41,412 nt of DNA, from the NCBI GenBank assembly GCA_030611105.1, contig JAUWQL010000015.1:1-41412 (forward strand). Reading direction: 5' to 3'. This document shows positions 1 through 6,729 of this stretch, in pieces (position 1 is the stretch's first letter; each line of letters starts with the position of its first letter). The notes under the pieces were generated by a model. That model made no database searches. It worked only from the letters and a program-made list of their open reading frames with translations, and was not told the DNA's origin. Both the position numbers and the translations under genes were made by a program. This DNA comes from Bacteroidales bacterium. GTDB lineage: Bacteria; Bacteroidota; Bacteroidia; Bacteroidales; UBA12077.

Positions 1-2
1 TT

Positions 3-80
3 GTCTATGAAAAACCCCATGAAGCTGTAAAAAATTCTTATCTCGAGCTCAGGTTATTAAGACCGAAACATCAACCCTAA
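3..80 (+). CDS. C-terminal tail of a gene cut by the window edge, or a relic
   Basis: An open frame enters from the left edge and codes for 25 residues, ending in LLRPKHQP and a TAA stop. The stop lies inside the left arm of the inverted-repeat element that starts at 77, so the element may supply the stop codon. Bases 54-74 match 4989-5009 at 19 of 21 positions; that second site is the end of a gene relic with the tail LLRPEHQ. I do not recognise the family from so short a tail. It may be the end of a real upstream gene or a relic. Confidence 0.35.
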   Translation, partial: VYEKPHEAVKNSYLELRLLRPKHQP

Positions 81-302
81 TTAGTGTTTGTCTATAAAGT
101 AGAAATTTTTATAACTAAAAATACCAAAAATCAAAATACAAATAAATCGCAAATTACAATGACTAAAATATCAATATTGCTTTTATTAAGAAGGGTTTGG
201 AGTTTTGAATTTGGAACTTGAAATTTATTTATTTTTTGTTATTTGTTATTTGGAATTTCATACTTAAGCAAGCATTTTTAGTTATGGACAGACTCTAATT
301 AG
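77..302. repeat. MITE-like element with 21-bp imperfect terminal inverted repeats
   Basis: The left arm (77-97) begins CTAATTAGTGTTTGTC. The right arm (282-302), read in reverse complement, begins CTAATTAGAGTCTGTC. The 21-bp arms agree at 18 positions. The 184-bp interior is very AT-rich, with short repeats such as TTGTTATTTGTTATTTGGAA, and has no gene. The right arm ends 1 bp before the stop codon of the lipoprotein gene at 304. No transposase is present, so if it is mobile it depends on one elsewhere. It could also be a large terminator-like intergenic hairpin. This covers the gene-free stretch 81-303. Confidence 0.5.
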
Positions 303-303
303 C

Positions 304-1659
304 CTATCTGATCTTTCCCGATTCACTTAACAATGACCAGCCATCCAGCCAATTGTAACCGGAAGGATCGATGGCTCCTTTGTAAGTAACATCATCGAAC
401 CACTCTTCAGGATATGCAGCCAAATTACTTTCTACATCGCCAGCCGGAACGATATTAAAATCTGTTTCGGTGATTTCGATTTCAGGATCGTAAACTTTAT
501 TTCCTGCACTAACAAAATAGTTTTGTAATGCCATTAATTCATCAGTTAAATCATCACTTGATTCTGTTACAATCGAAAAAATAGATGAATTGTTATTACC
601 CTCTATATCATAAAAAATATTATTCTCGAATATCAGATTGTTATTCTCAAATTGATGATAGCTATCGTTAAATCCACTTACATATTCAACTTTAATACCA
701 TTTATCTGATTAATAAATATGGAGTTATAATATTTACCTCCTGCATTGTCGGCAAAGGTCATTAAGTTTGTTGAGTTTAAATGTCCATTACCAATATATG
801 TTGCATTATAAATTTCAGGAATACAAAATGGTTCACCATAAACTGGATCAGTTCCACCATCATGTTCAGCCAAATGATCTCCTAAGGATGAAGCCTGAAT
901 AGCCAACCAGAATTGCCCTTTGCCACGATAACCTTCATCAAAATCGAAAGCATCATCGCCACAAAATGCAGATGCTAAATATTTACAATTTACTGTTCCC
1001 CCGAAAAATTCAAAACCATCATCTTCATTTGAGATTACTTCGACATATTCGATAGTTGTTCCGGAACCAACACCACCGAATGTTAATCCGTTGATTTCAT
1101 TTCCTTCGCCAATGTTTGTACCACCATGACGTATCGACACATATTTTAAAATTCCTGAATTATCATTGTTAACAGATCCTCCATATATACCTCTGGTTTC
1201 AGAAATAGGAATTCCTTCAATTTTTGATTCGTTAAATTCACTGTTCAATTGAGCATTACCTAAAATAATTACACCGCCCCATAAACCACGGGCTTCGACA
1301 GGTACTGATCCTTCCAGATCATCGCTTTCAACTGTGAAAATGATTGGTTCTTCTTTTGTTCCTTCGGCAATTATTTTAGCTCCACGGGCAACAATTAATG
1401 CGCTGGCATTTTCGCCTTGCCCTGTTTTTGCGCGAATAACTGTTCCGGGCTCAATGGTAAGTGTTTGGCCGGGATTTACAAATACAAAACCTTCGAGTAT
1501 GTATTCTTTATCCGCTGTCCAGGTTACAGTTCCTGTTCCGCTTCCATCGTCAGTAATGGTAGTACCATTATCAATAACTATGTCGCTTTTACGACATGAA
1601 AATGATATTAATAATATAATAATAAAAATACCTGCAATTTTAAATATATTCGAAATCAT
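304..1659 (-). CDS. Cell-surface or periplasmic lipoprotein with predicted right-handed beta-helix fold
   Basis: 451 residues. Residues 1-21 are a hydrophobic signal sequence ending LLISFS, followed by Cys22, which fits a relaxed Bacteroidota lipoprotein box. From about residue 45 the sequence has beta-helix-type strands and turns: 'FVNPGQTLTIEPGTVIRAK' near 60-78, then repeated short strands with Asn/Gly turns (GILKYVSIRHGG, TTIEYVEVISNEDDGFEFFGG). Such proteins occur beside outer-membrane proteins in Bacteroidota, but their substrate is unknown to me. The gene starts 11 bp after the stop of the porin gene on the same strand, so the two are almost surely co-transcribed. A Pho-box-like site precedes the pair, so phosphate control is an inference. 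I cannot name a reaction. Confidence 0.75.
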   Translation of the reverse strand: MISNIFKIAGIFIIILLISFSCRKSDIVIDNGTTITDDGSGTGTVTWTADKEYILEGFVFVNPGQTLTIEPGTVIRAKTGQGENASALIVARGAKIIAEGTKEEPIIFTVESDDLEGSVPVEARGLWGGVIILGNAQLNSEFNESKIEGIPISETRGIYGGSVNNDNSGILKYVSIRHGGTNIGEGNEINGLTFGGVGSGTTIEYVEVISNEDDGFEFFGGTVNCKYLASAFCGDDAFDFDEGYRGKGQFWLAIQASSLGDHLAEHDGGTDPVYGEPFCIPEIYNATYIGNGHLNSTNLMTFADNAGGKYYNSIFINQINGIKVEYVSGFNDSYHQFENNNLIFENNIFYDIEGNNNSSIFSIVTESSDDLTDELMALQNYFVSAGNKVYDPEIEITETDFNIVPAGDVESNLAAYPEEWFDDVTYKGAIDPSGYNWLDGWSLLSESGKIR

Positions 1660-1670
1660 AAGTTTAAATG

Positions 1671-2684
1671 TTAAAATTTATATTCAAAATTTAAATAAAA
1701 ATATGACTCGTTATCAATGTTTTGAGCATAAGGATACCAATCTTGATAATTTGCAGCGATTTTAATGTTCTTAATAGGACTGTACTGAATACCTGCTATA
1801 ATTGCACTACCATCTTTATTGATATTCCAGTCGTAAGGTTCTCCTTCTATAGTATTCGACCATAATTTATCGTAACGGGCAAAAAGTTCCCACTTTTCGA
1901 AAACATTGTACGATGCATATGTTGAAAAACCTTGTAGGTCGTGGTCTTTTTCGTATTTATTATTTCCCTGATAATTATATTCAACTCCAATTCTTGCAAT
2001 TTTATTAAAATCATAACCAACAAACGATGACCATGTGGATTGGATTTCATCTTGCTCGGTATAATCTACATAAAAGCGGGCTGTTAATCCTTTTACTGGA
2101 AGTATTGTAATTCCTAATCCGCTTTTATAGGTATTATCGTTTTGCAGTTGGTTATATCCTTCGCCATTCATTAGGGTTAAATCAGCCGAAATAAAATCAT
2201 TGAATTTATATGATACCGAAGTTCCCAAATCGGCGCTACTACCAAATTTATGTTTATCCTGGAATGATAGATAAATGTACCTGTGCCCCCAGAATTTTTC
2301 CTGAACTTTAAACTGATACAAATCGATTATACCAAACCTGAAAGTAAGTTTATCTTTTTTATAAACTAAAGCTGCATTTTTAAAATAAGCATAGCGTTTT
2401 AAAATATCGTATTGTGAATCCTGATTTGGACTACCGATATCAAGTTTGATAATTACAGAGAAGTTTTCCGACATAAAATATTCGTATCCAAAATATGCTC
2501 TGTCAACTGCGAAGGCAGATTCTTGTTCATCTGTAAATAATTGATAATGAAAATTACTGAATACTTTAACATGAACATTACCTGATGGTTCAAATTTATT
2601 TTCTTCATCTTGTGAAAACAGGTTGTTAGAAAAAAACACCAAACTAAAAAGGAGTGTTAGAAAAATTTGCCGATATAGTTTCAT
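1671..2684 (-). CDS. Outer-membrane porin-like beta-barrel protein
   Basis: 337 residues with a signal peptide (about residues 1-24, ending NNLFSQ) and many alternating hydrophobic/polar strands with aromatic belts (for example LTARFYVDYTEQ, IARIGVEYNYQG). It ends in a typical barrel strand, YFYLNFEYKF, with terminal Phe. Length and pattern resemble the phosphate-selective porin O/P-like family, but I assign this only by pattern. It is first in an operon with the beta-helix lipoprotein. It is divergent from the gene at 2857, and the shared intergenic region holds a TTAACATTAAT motif also found before the phosphate transporter. A role in uptake of phosphate or an organophosphate across the outer membrane is inferred from that motif. 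Confidence 0.7.
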   Translation of the reverse strand: MKLYRQIFLTLLFSLVFFSNNLFSQDEENKFEPSGNVHVKVFSNFHYQLFTDEQESAFAVDRAYFGYEYFMSENFSVIIKLDIGSPNQDSQYDILKRYAYFKNAALVYKKDKLTFRFGIIDLYQFKVQEKFWGHRYIYLSFQDKHKFGSSADLGTSVSYKFNDFISADLTLMNGEGYNQLQNDNTYKSGLGITILPVKGLTARFYVDYTEQDEIQSTWSSFVGYDFNKIARIGVEYNYQGNNKYEKDHDLQGFSTYASYNVFEKWELFARYDKLWSNTIEGEPYDWNINKDGSAIIAGIQYSPIKNIKIAANYQDWYPYAQNIDNESYFYLNFEYKF

Positions 2685-2715
2685 TTTTGGCTTGAATTAG
2701 ATTTTTTTTCGTTTG

Positions 2716-2771
2716 CAATATTACATAGAATTAATATAGCTAACATTAAATTAATGTTAAGTTAACGAAAT
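2716..2771 (-). promoter_or_regulatory. Candidate Pho-box and -7 element of the porin-lipoprotein operon
   Basis: Read on the minus strand, 2750-2760 is TTAACATTAAT followed by TTAATGTTAGC (2739-2749). The 15-bp string TTAACATTAATTTAA (2746-2760) is identical to one before the phosphate transporter (9078-9092). The site also contains a dyad, TAACATTA-AAT-TAATGTTA. A -7-like TAATATTG lies at 2716-2723. Only one of the two 11-bp units is a perfect TTAACA, so this is the weakest of the three sites. Confidence 0.45.
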
Positions 2772-2789
2772 GATTATTTTGTAATAATA

Positions 2790-2817
2790 TTTGAATAATA
2801 TTCACTTTGTACATTTG
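2790..2817 (+). promoter_or_regulatory. Bacteroidota-type promoter for the gene at 2857
   Basis: TTTG at 2790-2793 and TACATTTG (TAnnTTTG) at 2810-2817 with a 16-nt gap, slightly short of the usual 17-23. The expected transcript start near 2824 leaves a leader of about 30 nt. Confidence 0.55.
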
Positions 2818-2856
2818 TCATGTAAATAAATATGTAAATAAAAACACAAAATAAAA

Positions 2857-3213
2857 ATGAAAAAGATAGCAATAATATTAATAAGTTTTTTAGTTTTCTC
2901 AATATCTTTTGCGAATGCAGCAAATGAAGAAAACGGCAGTGCTGAAAGTGCTGTAATGACTACTTCGGTTTCAGGAAAAGTTTTAGACAATATTACCGGT
3001 GAAGCTCTAACAGGAGTGAAATTAACTGTTAAAGGATCAGGAAAAAGTGTTTACTCTGACTTTGATGGTAACTTCGAAATTGATGGAGTAAGAGAAGGTA
3101 AACTTGAAATTACAGCCTCATATATTTCTTATAAGAAAAAAGTTGAAACAGTTAATGTAGATTTTTCTAAATCGAATACCGTTGATGTAAAGATTGAAAG
3201 TGTAACAGAATAG
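2857..3213 (+). CDS. Small secreted protein with a carboxypeptidase-regulatory-like domain
   Basis: 118 residues. Residues 1-21 form a signal peptide (ends ISFANA). Residues 35-118 match the carboxypeptidase-regulatory-like fold that usually begins TonB-dependent receptors: SGKVLDNITGEALTGVKLTVKG, then SDFDGNFEIDGVREGKLEITASYISYKKK. Here the domain stands alone with no receptor or plug. It is likely periplasmic or surface exposed; function unknown. The gene has its own promoter and terminator and is monocistronic. A decayed copy of its last codons and terminator lies at 5026-5110, so the gene was once duplicated. Confidence 0.85.
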   Translation: MKKIAIILISFLVFSISFANAANEENGSAESAVMTTSVSGKVLDNITGEALTGVKLTVKGSGKSVYSDFDGNFEIDGVREGKLEITASYISYKKKVETVNVDFSKSNTVDVKIESVTE

Positions 3214-3235
3214 CATCAAGTAATTTATATTGATT

Positions 3236-3262
3236 AACCCGGACTTTTGTCCGGGTTTTTTG
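3236..3262 (+). terminator. Intrinsic terminator of the gene at 2857
   Basis: Perfect 9-bp arms (AACCCGGAC at 3236-3244, its complement at 3249-3257) with a TTTT loop and a run of six T. Confidence 0.92.
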
Positions 3263-3387
3263 TTATCTTCAATTTTTTTCAATTAACCCTCATTTGTTTG
3301 TGGCAGCAAGGCAAGCTCTAAACTACTTTCTTCATTTTGATAATTTAAGCTATATGTTTAACTTAGTAACAAATTGATAAGAAAAAA

Positions 3388-3642
3388 ATGAGAAAGTCCA
3401 AGGTTACAATTCTTGTAATTATATTTTTCTTAGCGGGGATTCTTTTAGATCGGGCATTTTTATATTATGAAATGGGTGAGAAGAATAAGGTGTTGCTTAA
3501 AGAACAAGAATCTATTAAAGAAAATTATATGATGTTGATTAAGCAATTTGAAATGGTTGAAAAAGAACTTGAGCTTAGAATGCTTGAGGATTCCATTATT
3601 AATGATACTACTTATATTGAGGGCTCTACTATTATTAATTAA
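3388..3642 (+). CDS. Small single-pass membrane protein with coiled coil
   Basis: 84 residues. One membrane segment near residues 6-24 (VTILVIIFFLAGILLDRAFLY) is followed by a charged helix with heptad-like spacing (EKNKVLLKEQESIKENYMMLIKQ and onward) to about residue 70. No signal cleavage site is obvious, so it is probably anchored by its N-terminus with a short periplasmic coiled coil. Family not recognised. The ATG follows a purine-rich GATAAGAAAAAA. It lies between the terminator at 3236 and the gene at 3741, with a gap of about 100 bp after it. Real coding is supported by the complete amphipathic pattern but not by any motif. Confidence 0.55.
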   Translation: MRKSKVTILVIIFFLAGILLDRAFLYYEMGEKNKVLLKEQESIKENYMMLIKQFEMVEKELELRMLEDSIINDTTYIEGSTIIN

Positions 3643-3740
3643 GAATTACTAATAAGGAATGACTGCGAATGTGAGAACTACCAGTAACTTTTATCTTTCC
3701 TAATAAAACATTATCTTCAAACTTTCTCTAAATAGTTTAT

Positions 3741-4223
3741 ATGAAAGCCGCATCAGTCAAAGAAATTAAACAAGAATTAAGCACACGTTCACCAAAAGAA
3801 TTGCTTGAGTTATGTCTCCGATTGTCTAGGTTTAAAAAAGAAAATAAAGAATTATTAACTTATCTTTTGTTTGAATCATACGATGAATTCGCTTATATCG
3901 AAAGTGTAAAAAGAGATATCGACGAACAATTTGGGCAAATAAATCGGAAAAGCTATTACTATATAAGAAAGAGTATTCGAAAAATATTAAAAAATATCAA
4001 GAAATATATTCGTTATTCACAGAAAAAAGAAACGGAAGTAGAATTACTTATTTTTTTTTGTTTAAAGCTAAATAAATTCAAACCGTCTATTCAAAGAAGT
4101 ACTGCACTTCGGAATCTCTACAATCGACAAATAGAGTTGATCAGAAAAACAATATCGTTATTGCATGAAGATTTACAATATGATTACGAAACCGAGATGG
4201 AGGAATTACTTAATATTTTATAA
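3741..4223 (+). CDS. Conserved-looking hypothetical helical protein
   Basis: 160 residues, cytoplasmic and strongly helical and basic, with no signal peptide or membrane segment. The N-terminal part (KEIKQELSTRSPKELLELCLRLSRFKKENKELLTYLLFE) looks like a small helical-repeat unit, and the remainder is Lys/Arg-rich helices (SIRKILKNIKKYIRYSQKK). I do not recognise a family with certainty. The next gene starts 5 bp downstream, so the two are probably one operon. Codon use and length without breaks support a real gene. Confidence 0.65.
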   Translation: MKAASVKEIKQELSTRSPKELLELCLRLSRFKKENKELLTYLLFESYDEFAYIESVKRDIDEQFGQINRKSYYYIRKSIRKILKNIKKYIRYSQKKETEVELLIFFCLKLNKFKPSIQRSTALRNLYNRQIELIRKTISLLHEDLQYDYETEMEELLNIL

Positions 4224-4228
4224 ATAAA

Positions 4229-4651
4229 ATGGAACGACCGGTATTCATTACTTTTTTGCTTGTTTGGCAGATTATCGAATCTGTGGGATTAATTTTTGCC
4301 ATTTTTCTAACCTTTGTTTTTGGTATTCTTCTGACAGGCGACAGCTACACAACTTTTGATTTCGTTACATCTAATATCATTCCTGTTTTAGCCGGTTTGT
4401 TACTTATTAAAATTGTTATAACCATTGCTTTGTTTAAAAATAAAAGATGGGCTATTTTTGTAAATTTTGTCCAAAACAGTTTATTGCTTCTTACTTTTTT
4501 AGTATTACTTTTTGTTTCTTATCTCCATTCAACTCCTTTCGGTTTCAGTTATTATTTTTTTATTTTGGCTTATGGGTTTCTGACAGTTGGATTTTATCAA
4601 TACTTTAAACATCCTTATTCCAAGCAAAAGAAAAGCAAAAAACCGATATGA
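4229..4651 (+). CDS. Hypothetical four-helix inner-membrane protein
   Basis: 140 residues with four hydrophobic segments near 5-32, 45-66, 72-98 and 104-125, and a short Lys-rich cytoplasmic tail (PYSKQKKSKKPI). No catalytic motif is visible. It follows the 160-residue gene by 5 bp. The reading frame stays open for another 61 codons after its TGA stop (to 4837), into what appears to be decayed DNA. The positively charged tail looks like a natural end, so I do not read this as a truncated protein. Confidence 0.65.
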   Translation: MERPVFITFLLVWQIIESVGLIFAIFLTFVFGILLTGDSYTTFDFVTSNIIPVLAGLLLIKIVITIALFKNKRWAIFVNFVQNSLLLLTFLVLLFVSYLHSTPFGFSYYFFILAYGFLTVGFYQYFKHPYSKQKKSKKPI

Positions 4652-4837
4652 GAAATATTAAGGTCAGCTACAAGCAATTTCTCTTATCTTCCGGTAACTA
4701 AAAAAATAGAGATCGCTTCAGGGAAAGGAAAAAAGTTGGATTATTCCGATTTAGAGTCCGCCTTTCAACATATGGAAAAGACCTTTGAAATAATCTCTTC
4801 CGAATCTCCTTTTGAAGATGTGAATACCGCGATTTAA
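4652..4837 (+). pseudogene. Unrecognised gene relic or readthrough extension
   Basis: Sixty-one sense codons continue in frame directly after the TGA at 4649-4651 and stop at TAA 4835-4837. The peptide (with SNFSYLPVTKKIEIASGKGKK and LDYSDLESAFQHMEKTFEI) looks like soluble coding sequence unlike the membrane protein before it, and it has no start codon near its beginning. It could be the middle of a decayed gene. Family not recognised. Confidence 0.3.
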
Positions 4838-4856
4838 ATACAGGTTTTATTTCTGA

Positions 4857-5012
4857 AAATCGAAAGATGGTAAGGAATTAAAAGCACAGGAACTATCCGG
4901 GCTATGGAATGGTGCTATGGCAAACTGGGATACTATATTTGTTGAAGTGCCAATCTTAATTTTTAATCCTGTAAAAACAGTAAATGATTTGTTAAGACCG
5001 GAACATCAATAG
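4857..5012 (+). pseudogene. C-terminal relic of a DUF4301-like protein
   Basis: Fifty-one codons end in a TAG stop at 5010-5012. The peptide (KELKAQELSGLWNGAMANWD, then TIFVEVPILIFNPVKTVNDL and LLRPEHQ) matches my memory of the C-terminus of the Bacteroidota family DUF4301, normally around 500 residues. A TGA stands immediately before it at 4854-4856 and no start codon or body of the gene is present, so it is a relic. Its last 21 coding bases are nearly repeated at 54-74. Confidence 0.5.
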
Positions 5013-5025
5013 TTTTGGTTATAGT

Positions 5026-5110
5026 GTTAATGTGAAAATTGAAAGAATATCAAAATAATTATTAGTAATTTATCCTATTAAATACGGACATTTGTTCGTT
5101 TTTTTTATTT
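5026..5110 (+). pseudogene. Decayed copy of the 3' end and terminator of the gene at 2857
   Basis: This stretch lines up base for base with 3181-3265: coding end VNVKIERISK-stop against VDVKIESVTE-stop, the shared spacer AGTAATTTAT, and a degraded hairpin (CGGAC-ATTT-GTTCG) with an eight-T tail in place of the perfect terminator. The body of the copied gene is absent. The remaining bases to 5174 hold only the upstream region of the M23 gene. Confidence 0.65.
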
Positions 5111-5174
5111 TATAATTATTAAATATCACTTTAATTTAAGTCCAATTTTCGTTATCTTGCATAAAAAATCAGTA

Positions 5175-5882
5175 ATGGATAAAACTGATCATATCATTAA
5201 AATACTTCGGGAAAACAGGGATTTTTTTGCAAGAATCATTGATATTGAATTTAGTGATAAAAATGTTCATGTTTTTGATTTCTCTGATAAGAATATCGAT
5301 TTGCATGAGGTAGACATGGATAGTACCAGATCTTTAACCGAATATGTTTTTAAAACACTCAAGAAAGAGAAAAAGCAGGTTGGTGTTGGTGGATATTTTG
5401 AAGATAGATTAATTTATAAACGAAGCAAGCATTTCTATAATGACGGTGAACCTCGAAGTATTCATTTAGGAATTGATATTTGGGCAGAAGCCGGTACTCC
5501 AATTTACTCACCATTACCGGGAGTTATTCATAGTTTTAAAAATAACGAAACATTTGGTGATTACGGTCCAACCTTGATTTTAGAGCACTTAATCGAAGGT
5601 GAAATATTCTATACTTTATACGGACATCTAAGTCTTGATTCAATTCAGGATAAAGAAAAAGGACAGCAGCTTAGGCGAGGAGATGTAATCGCTAATATTG
5701 GTGATGAAAACATTAATGGTAATTGGCCACCACATTTACATTTTCAGGTTATTACAGACATGTTAGGTAACGAAGGCGATTTCCCGGGTGTTGCGCCTGC
5801 ATCTGCAGTAGATTATTTTCATAAGCTTTGTATTGATCCGAACTATATTCTTAAAATTAATAAGTTGATGCAATCTGATTAA
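5175..5882 (+). CDS. M23 (LytM) family zinc metallopeptidase
   Basis: 235 residues counted from the ATG at 5175; a TTG at 5157 in the same frame would add six residues but is a less likely start. The C-terminal half is a LytM/M23 domain with the zinc ligands of the family: His97 and Asp101 in HLGID and His189 in HLHF, plus His151 in LYGHLS. Known members cut peptide cross-bridges in peptidoglycan, and this is the expected role. There is no signal peptide or membrane segment, so its location is unclear; it may act in the cytoplasm or on a non-wall substrate. Residues 1-80 form an uncharacterised N-terminal part. It is monocistronic, between the relic zone and the response regulator. Confidence 0.85.
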   Translation: MDKTDHIIKILRENRDFFARIIDIEFSDKNVHVFDFSDKNIDLHEVDMDSTRSLTEYVFKTLKKEKKQVGVGGYFEDRLIYKRSKHFYNDGEPRSIHLGIDIWAEAGTPIYSPLPGVIHSFKNNETFGDYGPTLILEHLIEGEIFYTLYGHLSLDSIQDKEKGQQLRRGDVIANIGDENINGNWPPHLHFQVITDMLGNEGDFPGVAPASAVDYFHKLCIDPNYILKINKLMQSD

Positions 5883-5916
5883 TTCGATATTTCCTTGCTC
5901 CAATTTATAATATTAT

Positions 5917-5938
5917 TTAACAATTACTTAACAATTTA
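5917..5938 (+). promoter_or_regulatory. Pho-box-like direct repeat before the response regulator
   Basis: TTAACAATTAC (5917-5927) is followed immediately by TTAACAATTTA (5928-5938). TTAACA repeated at 11-bp spacing is the form of the PhoP/PhoB box known from Bacillus subtilis. The site lies 64 bp before the start codon and suggests autoregulation. Confidence 0.6.
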
Positions 5939-6001
5939 TTCTCATTAGATTACAAAATATATTATAATTTAGCTATTTAGTTTTAATGAATTAATTAAAA
6001 A

Positions 6002-6721
6002 ATGGAAACCGGTAATTATAAAATTTTATTAGTTGATGACGAGCCTGATATCCTGGAGTTTTTAAGTTATAATATTTCCAACGAAGGATATGAAGTTCAT
6101 ACTGCACAGAATGGTAAAGAAGCCATTGAGAAGGCTAAGAAAATTAACCCTCATTTAATATTGCTGGATGTAATGATGCCTGAAATGGATGGTATTGAAA
6201 CTTGTGAAATATTAAGACAGGACAAGAATTTTAAAAATACGATAATAGCTTTTTTAACTGCAAGGGGCGAAGATTATTCTCAAATAGCAGGGTTTGATGC
6301 AGGTGCTGATGATTATATTACTAAACCTGTAAAACCAAAAGTTATAGTTAGCCGAATAAAAGCTTTGTTAAAAAGATTTAAGGCTGTTAACGAAGATGAA
6401 AAAGGAGAAAATCTTATCATTAAACAATCAAATCTAATTATTGACAGAGAAAAATATATTGTAATTAAGGACGGAGAAGAGCTGGTTTTTCCTAAAAAGG
6501 AGTTTGAACTATTAGTTCTTTTAATTACAAAGCCTGACAGAGTTTTTACTCGTGACGAAATTTTTAGTGCTGTGTGGGGCGATAATGTTATTGTTGGTGA
6601 CAGAACTATTGATGTTCATATACGAAAGTTAAGAGAGAAAATTGGTGATGATCATATTAAAACAATAAAAGGAGTTGGATATAAAAAAGCTCGGTTTTTC
6701 CGAGCTTTTTTATTCAGGTAA
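6002..6721 (+). CDS. PhoB-like response regulator (OmpR family)
   Basis: 239 residues. The receiver domain (about 5-125) has the acidic pocket Asp11/Asp12, phospho-acceptor Asp55 in LLDVMMPEMDG and the conserved Lys in DYITKPVKP. Residues 135-232 are an OmpR-type winged helix (FPKKEFELLVLL, TIDVHIRKLREKIG, IKGVGYKK). No histidine kinase lies in the window. The convergent phosphate transporter and the TTAACA repeats before both genes suggest a phosphate-starvation regulator. Oddity: after GVGYKK, where relatives normally stop, the frame runs through an intrinsic terminator and stops at 6719-6721, adding about ten residues (ARFFRAFLFR). This could be a lost stop codon. Confidence 0.9.
   Translation: METGNYKILLVDDEPDILEFLSYNISNEGYEVHTAQNGKEAIEKAKKINPHLILLDVMMPEMDGIETCEILRQDKNFKNTIIAFLTARGEDYSQIAGFDAGADDYITKPVKPKVIVSRIKALLKRFKAVNEDEKGENLIIKQSNLIIDREKYIVIKDGEELVFPKKEFELLVLLITKPDRVFTRDEIFSAVWGDNVIVGDRTIDVHIRKLREKIGDDHIKTIKGVGYKKARFFRAFLFR
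6683..6712. terminator. Intrinsic terminator lying inside the response-regulator coding sequence
   Basis: An 11-bp stem (AAAAAGCTCGG at 6684-6694, complement at 6700-6710), five-base loop and T tract. It works on either strand and so could serve both this gene and the convergent transporter. The response-regulator stop codon (6719) lies about 8 bp beyond the expected transcript end. Confidence 0.85.
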
Positions 6722-6729
6722 TTATTATA

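Noticed and set aside
1334-1765. 143-residue open frame on the plus strand over the lipoprotein gene
   Set aside because: It lies antisense to a clear lipoprotein with signal peptide and beta-helix pattern, and its peptide shows no domain.
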